Assembly: GCA_964016985.1 (NCBI GenBank)
Contig: OZ024828.1
Location: 31,821,129 to 31,885,128, forward strand
DNA: 64,000 nucleotides
Direction: 5' to 3'
Origin: Anodontia alba
Lineage: Eukaryota > Mollusca > Bivalvia > Lucinida > Lucinidae
Shown: one piece after another, positions 24,029 through 36,550 of the stretch
Numbering within the stretch: the first letter of the stretch is position 1
Layout of the letters: every line of letters begins with the position of its first letter
The notes under the pieces: model-generated
Seen by the model: the letters and a program-made list of their open reading frames with translations, nothing else
What the model was told of the DNA's origin: nothing
Databases searched by the model: none
Made by a program: the position numbers and the translations under genes

Positions 24029-24184
24029 AAAATGTATGAAACTTAGGCGAATTTAAATGAAAAATGAAGCATTATTAAAATGTATCATACAAAATGCAAT
24101 ATTATAAAAGCATGTCATGAGTGCTTATTCCATCAAATGAATTAATATTTACCGCTGACAATTGTCTGACTGGCTGATGGAAGA
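24029..24184. other. Unassigned
   Basis: Nothing recognised. Confidence 0.4.
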
Positions 24185-24420
24185 AAGTGTTTAAAAGCGA
24201 CCAGGTCGTTTGCTTAAAAAAAAAAAAACACATAAAGAGAAGTGAAGAAACCCAGAGAATGCGGAATGCCACAATTACGAAGCACAGTCGTCCCAACATA
24301 TCAAACGAAGACAATGTGAGAAATAAAAAAAAAACAAAAACAAAAAACAAAAAAAAAAAACAAATGACAAAAAAGCGTACGAACAAAGACGAATAGCCGC
24401 CTTGGAACATGGAAAATTCG
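24185..24420 (-). mobile_element. Penelope-like 3'-end fragment, diverged
   Basis: GAATGCGGAATGCCACAATT and the flanking CGTACGAACAAAGACGAATA-GCCGCCTTGGAAC piece align with the family's 3' region (cf. 13310-13590). A-rich insertions inflate it. Only the 3' end is present. Confidence 0.6.
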
Positions 24421-24434
24421 TTGCAAAAACTAAT

Positions 24435-24438
<4 letters not shown>

Positions 24439-24487
<49 letters not shown>
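24439..24487. repeat. (TG)n microsatellite
   Basis: Pure TG repeat. Confidence 0.97.
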
Positions 24488-24490
<3 letters not shown>

Positions 24491-25941
24491 GTTTTAGTTT
24501 GGCATAACCAAAACCCTAAAATGAAATCATTTGAAGTTTACCGTGAATGAAATGACCATCATTGAACCAATTATATAATGCATTCTGGAGTCGGTTTGCC
24601 AAATATTCTAATGCAAACCAATTATAAGAAGACGAAGAAAAGTAACAACAATAATGAATTCCTGCAATAAAATATCCCGTTAGCTATACAAATTTGATAA
24701 GAGCAGTTGCCCGTATTTAGCGTACTGATCAATTCTCTAGAGTTTACTTATGTGTTTAAAGACACAAAACAGCAATACGGCCAGTTTTAGCCATTTTTTT
24801 TTTTTTTTTTTTTGTTTATTGCAATCATATCGTACGTAAGAAATGGGTAATTACCTGTCAAAGTGCGCAGTCGGTTGTTCTCTTGGGAGACTCTGATTTC
24901 CTGCTCACTGCAAACTAATTAGCATAAATGGCTATTGTCAGGAACGCATAGTGGCCATATTTCTTTACGCTACATTCTCATCAATGTTAGTGCGCAATAA
25001 AGTGTAATCACTCTCGGGGTCGATCATGGTACTGATCATGGGCATAAACCTTTCAGAAGCGGAATTGGTGCATTTTAAGGAGAGGCAAATATCAAACGAA
25101 ACTGAACTCGACATTGTTAAGCTCATCACAGCTGACGTGGATGCGGATGACAAACTGAATCAGTAAATTAACTTGTGACCTAAAATATAATAACACAAAT
25201 TATTTTCATGTGCTAGTTCTTGACCAAACCAATTTCCAATTTTCTTTTCACTTATTATATAAACTGTATGTGCTGACTAAAAATATTACTTTTACTAACT
25301 AATTTTTGACCGTATCTATATAACGCTTTCGTAACATATATTGACATAAAGACATACTTGACCGGTTCACCCTATCAATATACCTACCCGAATGACTTAC
25401 CATAGGATCCATACTAACTATAATACAAATCGAAGTATGCTTGCTGACTCTGGCGTGGCATGGGATTCCCATGTTTTGCCTTGAGGTTTCGGTGTTCCCC
25501 GTGTGGCGTATTGATCGGAGGAACGTTATTTTGTTTATATGAATAAACCGGGCAATATGATAAAAAAAAAGAAAAAAAGATGAACGCTTGACTGCCCGTT
25601 AAGTTGTCTTGAGAGGAACTGAAATTTCTATGCTGAATTAGGGTTTTTCATGCCTGGCCGGGGCCAACAAGCTTTCATTTACGTATTTACGACGCTTTGT
25701 GGCTTGTTTCCTGTTGTGCTGATTAGAATCGCCTCAGTGAGACGGTCCTTATTGGTGCGCGGCTCATGATATTGATCCAAGAATAATGGGAACACAGGCG
25801 TATGGCTATAGGAAAGCTACTCCTACTGTCTGGACCTTTGATAAATACATTGTAATACGAATGTCGAAGAGGAACGACAGTGTTACATATTTTTTTTAAT
25901 TTTAAGAAGATAATACACGGCTGCATCAACTCTCATGCAGT

Positions 25942-25943
<2 letters not shown>
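24488..25943. other. No gene recognised; decayed P1-type palindrome near 25720-25765
   Basis: Poly-T near 24796. At 25725 GATTAGAATCGCCTCAGTGA with GACGGTCCTTATTGG is a decayed version of the TTAGAAYCGCCTC palindrome. A 62-residue minus frame at 24965-25153 is not recognised as any family. Confidence 0.4.
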
Positions 25944-25979
<36 letters not shown>

Positions 25980-25990
25980 ATATATATATA

Positions 25991-26041
<51 letters not shown>
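25944..26041. repeat. Compound (CA)n/(TA)n/(CA)n microsatellite
   Basis: CA repeat, short TA repeat, then CA repeat. Confidence 0.97.
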
Positions 26042-26043
<2 letters not shown>

Positions 26044-26240
26044 TTGCTCATTCTCTTTAATAGCTTAACTGTGGAATAATTATAATATGGAGATGCAGCC
26101 TGCAAAATCCTTGATGACAGAACATTATTATTTGTTCCATGGGTGGGGATATGGTCATCCAGTGGTCTGGTTATTCTGGTTCCCGGCTGTGTTGCATCGG
26201 TTGATTCACTGAAGCCGGGGGTCACGAGCCACCCGGCTTG
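26042..26240. other. Unassigned
   Basis: No repeat or gene recognised. Confidence 0.4.
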
Positions 26241-26503
26241 CATTACAAAAACACGCCTCCATTTCGCCTCCAAAAACTTAAAATTTTCTGATAAAAACCT
26301 CTGATAAGTTTCATACTTCTGCTCAAAACATAGATTGTGGGTACTCGTTAGAACCGCCTCGGCGAGGCGGTTCTAACGAGTACCCACAATCTATGTTTTG
26401 AGCAGAAATAAGAAAAATAATTTAAACCCCTGTAAACCCCAGTTTTACTATATAAAAGTGGGGTTTAAGGGGGTCAAAATTATTTAGGCGTGTTTTCGTG
26501 ATG
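26241..26503 (-). mobile_element. P1 palindromic MITE, copy 4 (reverse)
   Basis: It starts CATTACAAAAACACGCCT and ends TAGGCGTGTTTTCGTGATG. The central palindrome is perfect around CCTCGGCGAGG. The AAACCCC hairpin lies to the right, so the element is in the reverse orientation. Confidence 0.92.
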
Positions 26504-27011
26504 GGTTATGCTTATTCGCATCATCTATCATTAATTATTCTTTGATGATGTAATGTTCTCATAATGTTGGACGGAAATGGGTTTACACAGCATGTTTAAC
26601 TCCACTTTTTTTTTTATTATGTATTATTTTATATGTTTACATGTTTTTGTACCAGCAACACATCGGACATCAGTGATGGGATTAATGAAGACTCTTTGCA
26701 TCCGTGTCTCGAAGCTACTCATTCCGTTCTTATGAAGTCATGAAGCGAAAGTCGATGACCATGAGCGTACTATGTTATTCGCGAACTGCTCTTGGTTTTC
26801 ACTGCAGGCATATGAAATGAAGTTTTATTTTATTACTTTTTGTTTCTCCAGAGAAGCTTTTCCTATGGTAAATTCATATATTTGAACTTTGGAGGACAAA
26901 TAAATATCACATTTACCCTACGTATCTGAACACCTCAGGTCCTTACCAAACTGACTCTATAATTTGGAACAATTTTAGTTTGCTATCTTCTTGTACCAAA
27001 AAAAAAAAAAA
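26504..27011. other. No gene recognised
   Basis: Nothing recognised. Confidence 0.5.
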
Positions 27012-27110
27012 CGCTGGAAGAATGGCAATAAGAACCCCGATCAGACGCTGTGTTATGCGGCGTCTGATCTGGGTCATCACTGTTTGCTCAGGCCTGCCCG
27101 TCCGAACGCT
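27012..27110. repeat. Short palindromic repeat (AAACAGTG family)
   Basis: GATCAGACGCTG and CGGCGTCTGATC form a hairpin at about 27039-27069, followed by TGGGTCATCACTGTTTGCTC. The same layout occurs at 47300-47380. Overlapping open frames are shadows. Confidence 0.7.
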
Positions 27111-27546
27111 TGGGAATATGGTAATTACGGTACATATTATTCAATACAGAGTAACTTGGATTGTGGAAAACTCAATTTTTTGTCGTCATGTTGTGTATGC
27201 ATCTTTCTACTTGTATAAATGTAGCCTTGTCCGTTGACCTGGGGCCTCCGGTTTCTGCTATGTATTGATGTAGTACGGCTGGGAGCAGGAGGCGTCAGGT
27301 CGCCGGCCAGTGTTGTACTTTGATTTAAATTCGACTACATTTGTACCATAGAATTGGAAATATCTCTGTAAGAAGCCCATCAAACTGACCTGTTGTTTTG
27401 ACCTCTTTGTTTTGGTGTTTACAGGTGTGTGGTTACGGTGTAAACAGGTATTGTCTGGACAGATGCGCGATAAACTGGTTCGCGCGAAATGCGGGTTTAC
27501 TGACTTGTGCACTGAATGCATCTTTGTGAGCAACATTTGTTGAAGG
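27111..27546. other. No gene recognised
   Basis: GC-richer patch near 27235-27310, otherwise unassigned. Confidence 0.45.
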
Positions 27547-27828
27547 CATCACGAAAACATGCCTATATAATTTTGACCCCCATAAACCCCAATTTTATAT
27601 AGTAAAACTGGGGTAAACAAGAGTATACATTATTTTTCTTATTTCTGCACAAAAACATAGATTGTGGGTACTCGTTAGAACCGCCTCATCGAGGCGGTTC
27701 TAATGAGTACCCACAATCTATGTTTTGAGCAGAAATACGAAAAATATCAGAATTTTTTTATCTGAAAAATTGCCATTTTTTTTGTGGTAAAATTTTCAGT
27801 GTATTTGAATAGACGTGTTTTTGTAATG
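27547..27828 (+). mobile_element. P1 palindromic MITE, copy 5, full length
   Basis: It starts CATCACGAAAACATGCCTAT and ends GACGTGTTTTTGTAATG. All parts are present: left hairpin AAACCCCAATTTTATATAG with its partner, central palindrome with a short spacer, and right-hand TATCTGAAAAATTGCC segment. Confidence 0.92.
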
Positions 27829-28599
27829 GGGTCGAACCGGTGGGTCGGTTTGGTCGATCTGTTCGTACATGCATGGGTATCACACGCTTACATTTATCTG
27901 CGCCTGAGAGCAAACAGTAATTTTAAAATGGCGCATAAGTGATTATCTGCAGGCGAGTCCATTCCACACACAACACAGATAAGTTAGGCCCGATCTAGTA
28001 AATAGCTTAGTGTGATTAATATTATTATAATTTGCTACCTAAATATAGATCGGGATATGGCCTTGTCCCGTGGCCTCGGGCTCCTGCTTTCCGGCTGTCT
28101 TTCGTCGAATGGAGGAAGGAAGCTGGGGGTCACATGTCGCAGGGCAGGGTTGCATATTGACCTGTATTTGTGATAATATATATTGTTTATGTGTATGCGT
28201 CATGCCAGAGTGAACCAGATTTCTGTGGATGCATGAGTGTATGGATGCAGTGTGAAATTGAAATCACTGTTTATACCTGTGTTAAAGATTAATTTGGTAT
28301 ACGAGAACGCTTGTCAGAATAGGAACCAAGAAAAAGAACAATCTTTATTCATGAAATATTATTGGATGTAAAACCAAAAATTCTGTAATCAAACCACCCT
28401 AAGATCTTTCTATCGGCTGGAACGAAACTGGTTTATATAGCTATATAATGAGAAGGTCTCACTTGATCAACACTGACTAGGACCCAGCAACTCTTTGCAA
28501 AAAAAAAAAAAAAAATTACAACAACAAACATTAGTGAACTAAAATACTAAATAAATTAACGTATTGATCCAAATAATTCCACCTCCTGGGTACTTAATT
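27829..28599. other. No gene recognised
   Basis: Unassigned; a poly-A tract lies at 28500-28515. Confidence 0.5.
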
Positions 28600-31500
28600 G
28601 ATAATGGTCATTAAATGGCCGCTAATGCTGTTTTCTTTCTCATATATTTACATTTTTGTATCACCAACTTGTCGCTCCCATTTTCCTCCTCCTCTCGCCT
28701 TTACACGAGCTCGAATGGTTTATCTGTTAGTACAGAACTGATGACGACACCCCTTGCCGCGGTAACTGACATGGACATATTTTTCTTTCCATATGAAAAT
28801 GGATAGCGTGCTTTTTAACCATTTTACCTGCCGCGTTAAGGGCCGTCGTCGTCATAGTCCTAGGTCTGTTCTACTGATGTTAAGTTACCGCGTGAGCATT
28901 ATCTGTTTTATTCTAGCTATCATAAAGTATAACTTGTTTATTTTGTATTCTATGCATGTCGCTCTGAAACGTAAACCAGCTATTACTTACCCAAACTGTC
29001 ACCTAGTCCCAGGTGAAAATAAAGTAAATAATATACTTTTTACTAAGAAACTGATTAGCATCTTGATAATATGTAACCTTCTGCTCTTCCTCCTACTATT
29101 GTTATTGTCAGGAGATGTACATCCGAACCAAAGCCCGGACTCGTACACAGAATCTGTATCTTTGTCAAACTCAAACAGTCTTGCTTCTGTTGGCAATACA
29201 AATATATTGCATTTAAACGTTCACAGTATATTACCCAAACTAGATATCTTAGAAGCAGAAATACAAAATTACGATATTCTTGTTTTTACAGAGACTTGGC
29301 TGTCTCCACAAATAAGTAATGATGATATTCTTATAACCAATTTTAATCGACCATATAGAAAGGATCGTCTCGGAAGGCTAGGAGGTGGCGTAGCTATTTA
29401 TACACAAGTAGGTATATCGTCAGTAGAGAGGACCGATCTACTCTATAATGATCTTGAAGCAGTCTGTATCGAAGTTACATTGCAGTCTCATAAAATATTA
29501 CTTTGTGGCTACTACAGACCAACAAACTCCGGCAACAATTACTGGGACCTTATTGATCAATCTTTTGATAATCTTACAACCACTCCTATAAGCGATGTCA
29601 TCATTCTCGGCGATTTTAACTGCGGCATGTTAGGTATCACATCAGCTAATAGAATAAATCAGCTTGCTTCTTCCTACAATCCTCATCAACTTATAAAAGA
29701 GCCAACACATTACACTGAACGCTCTTCATCTTTAATTGACATCATTTTGTGAGCAAACCGAAAAATATTTTGTATAGTGATGTAATCTCACCCTTTATAC
29801 CTGATCTGATAAGATACCATTGCCCGACAGTATGTATTTTAAAATATATAAAACCGACTAAAAGGTGTTTTAAACGAAATATTTGGGTTAATGAGAAAGG
29901 GGATTATAATAAATATAGGCAACTGTTAACAGAAGTAGACTGGAATCGCATTTTATTTAAAGAAGACTTAAACGATATAGTAAATGAATTTACAGACACA
30001 ATCATAAAGCCAGCTAAATCTTCAATTCCAAATAAAACTGTCCTCGTTCGTCCAAACGAACCAAATTGGATCAATTCATCTATAAAAAGACATATTAGAC
30101 AACGGAAACGATTGTACAAAATAGCAAAAAGAATAAATAATGAACAAACCTGGATCAAATTTAGGCAAAAACGTAATGCTGTAGTAGCCATGTTACGCGA
30201 AGCTAAAAACCAACACTCTGAAAAATTATCTGCAACACTGAAGGAAAATATAAACAATTCTAAAACATGGTACCAAATCTCAACCAAATTTCTCAATTCA
30301 AACTCTGATAAACCATCCATTTCGTGCCTAGAAACAGAAGACACTTTAGTCGAAGCTGACGCAGATATTGTGGAAGTACTTAATAAATACTTCGCTAAAC
30401 AGTCCACTGTAAATGACAAACATGCTGGCTTACCAGAATTTGAACCTCCTACTCACCCAACCTTAGAATCTATAAGGATTACAGAACAAGATGTTAAGGA
30501 CGCTATATTAGTTTTACAATGTAATAAAGCATCAGGTTCTGACCAGGTCAGTCCAAAACTTATTAAAGAAGGTATGAACAAACTCTTGACCCCGTTAACT
30601 AATCTTTTTAATATCTCCTTACGACAAAAACAACTTCCGGTGCTATGGAAAGCTGCAAATGTTATTCCAGTATACAAGAAATATAGCCCCTCGAAGCCAG
30701 AAAACTACCGCCCGATTTCTCTTTTAAGCTGTCTAGGAAAAATCATGGAGCGATGCATACACAAACATCTTTTTAACTATTTGAAACAAAACAACATAAT
30801 ATCACCTTATCAGTCTGAATTTCAGAGTGGCGACTCTACTATAAATCAGTTGGTCTATTTATACAATAAATTTCTGAAAGCTTTGGATGAAGGGAAAGAA
30901 ATATGGTTAGTATTTTGTGATATAAGCAAAGTATTTGACAGGGTATGGCACAAGGGATTAATATTTAAACTTAAGTCGATAGGTGTTTCTGGGGACATGC
31001 TACAATTGTTTACAAATTACTTTAGCAACAGGAGACAACGCGTTTGTATAAGAGGCTATCACCCTGGTTGAAAATTCTTGCCGGTGTTCCTCAGGGATCT
31101 ATTCTAGGACCAACTTTGTTTTTGATTTACATAAACGACATAATTAATGGCATAAGCAAAGTAACATCAGATTGTTTGCGAATGACACTAGCCTGTTTAA
31201 AATAGTAGAATGCCCGATTACTGCTGCTCTTGAACTAAATCTCGACTTAAAGCTCTTGTACACTTGGGCCAGCTGCTGGCTTGTTAAATTCAATCCCTTA
31301 AAATTCGCATCATTAATAATAAGTAAAAAGCGTACAAAACCACAGCACCCTCCTTGAATTATGGGGAACACTACTATAAGTGAGGTATCCCAACATGAAC
31401 ATCTCGGACTCGTTTTCTCAAACGACGCGACATGGATAAACCATATTGCTGGGATAGTAGCGAAAGCATGGAAGCGAATTGGCTGTTTGAGACGGAATAA

Positions 31501-31940
31501 ATTTATCTTGGACAGATCCTCACTGGAAAGAAATGTATATATCAAAGGCACAGTTATCACGAGATGGACAAATCTACCACACAAGACTAAGACTTGAGTG
31601 CAGCTCTCTCAACCATCATTTATATCAAAAGAATCTTATTGATAACCCATATTGTACGTGTGGCCAACAGGAATCATCCACCCACTTTTTCTTGCAGTGT
31701 AACAAGTACAAGTTGCAAAGACAGCGTTACTTGGCCGTTATACCGTACTTGCTGACCCTTTCACTCCTTCTACACGGGATCCCTGGTGAATCAGCGGCTG
31801 TAAAGGACACGATTTTCAAGCAAGTTCAGCTCTATGTTACCTTTACGAGACGATTTGTATTCATAAATAACGATTCCCACTAATTATAGATCTACTTTCA
31901 TCACAAAAAGCTATGTAATCAGACCGGCCTATGGACTACA
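28600..31940 (+). mobile_element. Non-LTR retrotransposon (Jockey/CR1-like LINE), decayed
   Basis: A single retrotransposon with an N-terminal leader, an APE-type endonuclease, a reverse transcriptase and a C-terminal zinc-knuckle-like segment, all on the plus strand. The boundaries are approximate: I took the 5' end from the start of the coding region minus a short leader and the 3' end before the TG/TA-rich sequence leading to the (TA)n repeat at 32125. No target-site duplication could be read. Confidence 0.8.
28793..31886 (+). pseudogene. LINE polyprotein: endonuclease plus reverse transcriptase, frameshifted
   Basis: The first frame (28793-29752, starting at ATG) has a leader with a long hydrophobic run, a GDVHPNQSP segment, then endonuclease blocks: LHLNVHS, VFTETWLS, GGGVAIY, CGYYRP and ILGDFN, ending SSLIDIIL. 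A one-base loss near 29748 shifts the frame. The GTG at 29749 is not a real start. The RT follows (29749-31071) with KASGSDQVSPKLIKEG, NYRPISLLS and motif A VFCDISKVFDRVWH. Another shift near 31071 precedes [20 protein letters not shown]. The next shift precedes FANDTS, where the usual FADD motif has lost its first catalytic Asp. A TGA lies at 31355. The C-terminal part (frame of 31533-31886) has a CTCGQQESSTHFFLQC zinc-knuckle-like motif. The segment between SLERN and YISKAQLSRDGQ is shorter than I would expect in this family, suggesting an internal deletion near 31535. Not functional. Confidence 0.88.
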
Positions 31941-32714
<774 letters not shown>

Positions 32715-33029
32715 CTAATTTTATATTTTTCGCTTGATTTTCGGTGATAACATTTTACTTGTAATTTTTGAAAAAAAAAAAAAAAAAAAAAAAAGGAAAA
32801 AAAAACATGCCCAAGAGAAACTTGTCCAGGAGCACCTGCGAAAATTCTCTAAAAGGTTCAAGCTACCTACGTTGTATATTTTCCTCCAATTCGATGCTCA
32901 TTTTGTTTTATTTTTCTGGTTTGGACGCAAAAGGGTTGAAGAGCAAGCATTGTTTTTAAGTCAAAAGTATTGAGGGTCGATAAATATGAATTGGGATCTA
33001 TTTCTATACATAATATTTGTTTTTGTTGC

Positions 33030-33095
33030 TTGTGTTGAGTTTTTACAACCCAGTCAACCCATTGGGCTCATGTCGAACGCGGCCAATTTACCCAA
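33030..33095 (-). mobile_element. SINE family 1 tail fragment
   Basis: GTGTTGAGTTTTTACAACCC then AGTCAACCCATTGGGCTCAT matches the tail of the SINE at 52513-52823. The head is missing. Confidence 0.75.
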
Positions 33096-33499
33096 CATCA
33101 CACCTTTTGCTTTTTATGAGCTTATATTTGGATAAACTATTCCACATTTTATCATCCTCTTTTAAAATTGGGACATTGTCGAGTATAATTTTAAACATTT
33201 CGGGATCTTTCGGGTTATATGTTGACACGTATGGAACAATTTTCTCTTCAGACTTTTCTGTGACTGTTCGCAGAACGTCTTTATCTAATGACAGTGCTCT
33301 ATTTATGCCGTATTCAATTATTTGTAATGGGTATTTGTGCTTTATTAAAAATGATTATACATATATTTTCTATGAACGTCTAACAAAAAATGTGAGTGTA
33401 ATTTGTGCCTCAACGTGGATAGATTGAAGGATAGCCGACGCGATAACTTTTGCATCCCCGATCTCAAACTTGGTTTATGCAGATTTTGTTTGTTCAACG

Positions 33500-33655
33500 A
33501 CTTGTCAACGCTTGTGTTTCATTTTGTGTCGTCTCCCGAAGTAAATATATAAATTGGACAGAACAGCTAGAAAACGAGAGGAAAGAGAGAATTTGAAGAG
33601 GAGGAGGTACAACAAATTAATCATCGATCAATCAATCAATTAATCAATCAAGTTC
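33500..33655 (-). mobile_element. SINE family 2 fragment
   Basis: CAACGACTTGTCAACGCTTG, CATTTTGTGTCGTCTCCCGA and the following purine-rich stretch match the element at 58545-58833 (TAACGACACGTCAATCCTTG and TATGTCGTCTCCCAGA). An AATC/TCAA repeat follows at about 33627-33655. Confidence 0.6.
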
Positions 33656-33734
33656 AGGTACAGAATTATTATCTTCGAACTTATTTTATTTTATTTATTT
33701 TTTTTTTTTTTAATTATTTATTTTTGTTTGTCGG

Positions 33735-33802
33735 GTGGGGGGGGGGGGGTGGGTGGGGAAGCGGGGTGTGAGGGGGGGGGGGCGGGGGGGGGGGCGGCGG
33801 GG
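33735..33802 (+). repeat. G-rich tract, possible G-quadruplex
   Basis: Several separated runs of 4-12 G, broken by T, A or C, on the plus strand. It satisfies the simple four-G-run rule many times over. Confidence 0.8.
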
Positions 33803-34145
33803 ATATATGAAGTGTTCTTTTGTTAACAGTTCGGTTTTCGTATGCAGAATAAACAGTCTATTGCAATGATTGTGCGCGACCTGCTTCAAAAGCACATTAC
33901 CTACACTGAAAACATATTCTTCCATCAGAACATTTTAGTCAGTGGATTAACATATAAATGCATACACACTTATAAAATGACATGCAGTATGTATCCCGGT
34001 AGATTATTGAACAGCCCTTGAGGTATACGGTACAATTGCTTTATTGATAATGGTCTGGAGCACGTTTTCTGTCTGCACTATTTACATCACAGTGGTAGGA
34101 GTGACGGGTTCGGACATAGAAAAAATACGGAATATTGAAAACTTG

Positions 34146-34183
<38 letters not shown>

Positions 34184-34455
34184 ATCTAATTGGGGGGAAA
34201 TGTATAAATGGTAGGAAGCTGGAACCTTTTTGAGAAGTTAACGCATGTCCTCCTGGACAACTTTCGGAAAATATATAAATGGTAGGAAGCTGGAACCTTT
34301 TAGAGAAGTTAAAGCGTGTCCTCCTGGACAACTTTCTTGCTGGACATATTTATTTTTTTTTTTATTTTTTTTTTTTTTATTTATTATTATTATTTTTTTT
34401 TCAAGAGGCAAATAAAAGATATTGCTGAAAATCAAGCGAAAAATATAAAAGTTAT

Positions 34456-34797
34456 ATTTTTTTTTCTGTTATGAATTGTCGATGCATATATCGAATACTG
34501 TCATTCGCCTAAATATTATTATAGGTATATTCTTCTTGTTTGTCTTTCTTTCTTTCATTTTTTTTTTCTTTTGAAAAAATTATATTTCACATTTACCTTG
34601 CCAATCCCCTGTGATATTTGAGCAATGTCATAGGAAAAGAGCCGTTTACGCACAAGCAAACAGCAAAGGTTCAAGCGAGCCTGTATATTCGCGCACTCTC
34701 GCCATAACCTGTGCTGTTCTCACAGGTAATTGGTAGGCCAAGCGAAAACTCCAGCCAAAGACCCCAAGAAATGATGCTTTGGGACCAGACATGCACG
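34456..34797. repeat. Unassigned, with a GCGCAG-type repeat from about 34620
   Basis: TTCAAGCGAGCCTGTATATTCGCG region resembles the palindromic repeat at 35715 in diverged form. No gene. Confidence 0.35.
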
Positions 34798-35164
34798 TTT
34801 AAAGGCTCCATATTCCTCAAAAATAGACATTTCATTATCCAAGAAAGTTTAAAAATCTATTAATACAATCATAAAATATGGCACCCGACAACCTGTAAAA
34901 CCCCAGTCAGCCTCCCATTCCCGAACCGGATCAAAAATGAAATGATTTCTATCATTTCTCTGAATTAATGCTGCCAACATTAATTCAGAGATACGATAAA
35001 AAATCATTTCAGTTTTCATCCAGTTCAAAAAAGGCAAGACTAACTGAACCTTTACAGGCTGTGAGACGCCGCATTTTACGATCGTATTAATACCATTTAT
35101 CAATTTATCAAACCTTTCTTGGATAAAAAAAATGTCTATTTTTGAGGACTATGGAGCCTTTAAA
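34798..35164. mobile_element. Fold-back MITE with arms over the whole length
   Basis: It starts TTTAAAGGCTCCATATTCCT and ends AGGACTATGGAGCCTTTAAA. The two halves (34798-34970 and 34975-35164) are imperfect reverse complements right to the centre at ATTAATGCTGCCAACATTAAT. TTTAAA at both edges may include a TTAA target. The minus frame at 34849-35103 is a by-product. Confidence 0.85.
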
Positions 35165-35181
35165 GACTGATTCGACGGAAA

Positions 35182-35460
35182 CATCACGAAAACACGCTTA
35201 TATAATTATGACCCCCTTAAACCCCACTTTTATACAGTAAAATTGGGGTTTACAGGGGTATACATTATTTTTCTTATTTTGCAAAAAAACATAGATTGTG
35301 GGTACTCGTTAGAACCGCCTCGCCGAGGCGGTTCTAACGAGTACCCACAATCTATGTTTTGAGCCGAAATATGAAAAATATAATAATTTTTTATCTGAAA
35401 ATTTCCTTCTTTTTGGTTGTAAAATTGTTAATATATTTGAATAGGCGTGTTTTCGTAATG
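35182..35460 (+). mobile_element. P1 palindromic MITE, copy 6, full length
   Basis: It starts CATCACGAAAACACGCTTAT and ends GGCGTGTTTTCGTAATG. The central palindrome is perfect through CCTCGCCGAGG and the left hairpin is present. Confidence 0.93.
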
Positions 35461-36550
35461 GTTTCTTACGACACGGCTCAGTTTTGTAATATCATATACA
35501 TCAGAGATTAATACGGAAATCTTTTATTGTAAGGTATTTGTCGAAACCATACACAGATACCCAATAAAGTATCAATATAATGACGATTCGAGTCGTGTCG
35601 AGAGAAAAATGCTCTTGAGAGTTTCACTCGAATCAATCTTTCAATGTGCATGCTAGATCCCTTAGAATTGCCTCATGTCTCGTTCTTTGGCTGAACTTGC
35701 CTCTAGGCCTCCCGCTTATTTGAGCGAACAACATAGGTTCTGGTGAGACTGCGCGGATGCACAGGCTTGCCTGAACCTTTGCTGTTCACATATGCAATTA
35801 TGGCTCTTTTCTCATGACACGAATTATATTTTAATTCAGATAATAAATACAAAAGACCAATATGTGCTGCTGGTAATCTTATTAAAACTGCAGAAAAAAA
35901 GTATATGTTGCCTGTCTGAGTGTCTCACATGAAAGGGATGAAGATACATTTTTTACGTGGACTGATGTCTTAGTCTGTAATCTGTCTGACAGCTTCATTG
36001 CGTTTCCTGCTTGATTATTCGTTAGGAGAGTGTTTGCTTCACGCGAATCGACCTGTAATATTGGATCCATCGACAGATATTGTTACACTCATGTAGTCTA
36101 TTGTAGAAATACTTGTACCTCTATTGTGCAATTTAATTATTCAAGAAATTTCGTACTGGCCAAGTTACAGGTCAAAGGCCTGCTGTTATGGCCCGAGACC
36201 GAATGGCCGAGGACCTGTAGTTTTGTCCACTAAGGAATAACGTGACTAATGACTATTTTATTTATCAATTTCTCTAGAACTGATATCGGTTAAAGGTAAC
36301 AAACATAGCAATCACAAACTTGGCCAGTAGAGAGAAAAATGGTCATTGTAGCCTAAAGTCGGTCAATAGGACTCGGCCAATATTTGTTACGTCATTTCTG
36401 TTAGAATCACAAATGACGAAATCTATATTGGCCGAGTCATTTTCGGACTCCTGGCTGTATTGGCCGAGTATCTCTGTATTGGCAGGCTTTGTGATTGATA
36501 TGATGTAGAGCATTTTTGTCATATATATACAAGATTAATTGCGTTTAATT
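35461..36550. other. No gene; GCGCAG-type repeat (35715-35830) and a strong hairpin (36370-36438)
   Basis: The 35715-35830 piece has GGTGAGACTGCGCGGATGCA and TTTGCTGTTCACATATGC. At 36370-36438 GACTCGGCCAATAT and ATATTGGCCGAGTC, with inner TGACGTAA-like arms, make a long hairpin; related TTGGCCGAG words recur within 36120-36490. No coding sequence recognised. Confidence 0.5.

Larger units (their letters stand above)
32715..34455. repeat. Inverted pair of a short repeat, ~1.7 kb apart end to end
   Basis: The left arm (32715-32915) has ATATTTTTCGCTTGATTTTC, a poly-A tract, CTTGTCCAGGAGCACCTGCG and CTCTAAAAGGTTCAAGCTAC. The right arm (34190-34455) has the reverse complements in reverse order, with the GTAGGAAGCTGGAACCTTTT unit duplicated in tandem (~70 bp, twice). 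This may be one fold-back element or two inverted copies. Between the arms are SINE pieces, a G-rich tract and no recognisable gene. Confidence 0.7.

Noticed and set aside
25880..26273. Frames with HTHTHT or VCVCVC runs
   Set aside because: Translations of CA/TG microsatellites.
26241..26503. CRISPR-like array suggested by repeated palindromes of P1
   Set aside because: Copies are dispersed, have transposon-type ends and no regular spacers; the host is an animal.
29749..31071. Separate LINE ORF2 starting at 29749
   Set aside because: The start codon would be GTG and the protein continues the endonuclease frame after a one-base loss, so it is a frameshift, not a second gene.
33017..33427. 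136-residue plus-strand frame
   Set aside because: Its start overlaps a SINE tail and no domain is recognisable; hydrophobic composition fits AT-rich non-coding DNA.
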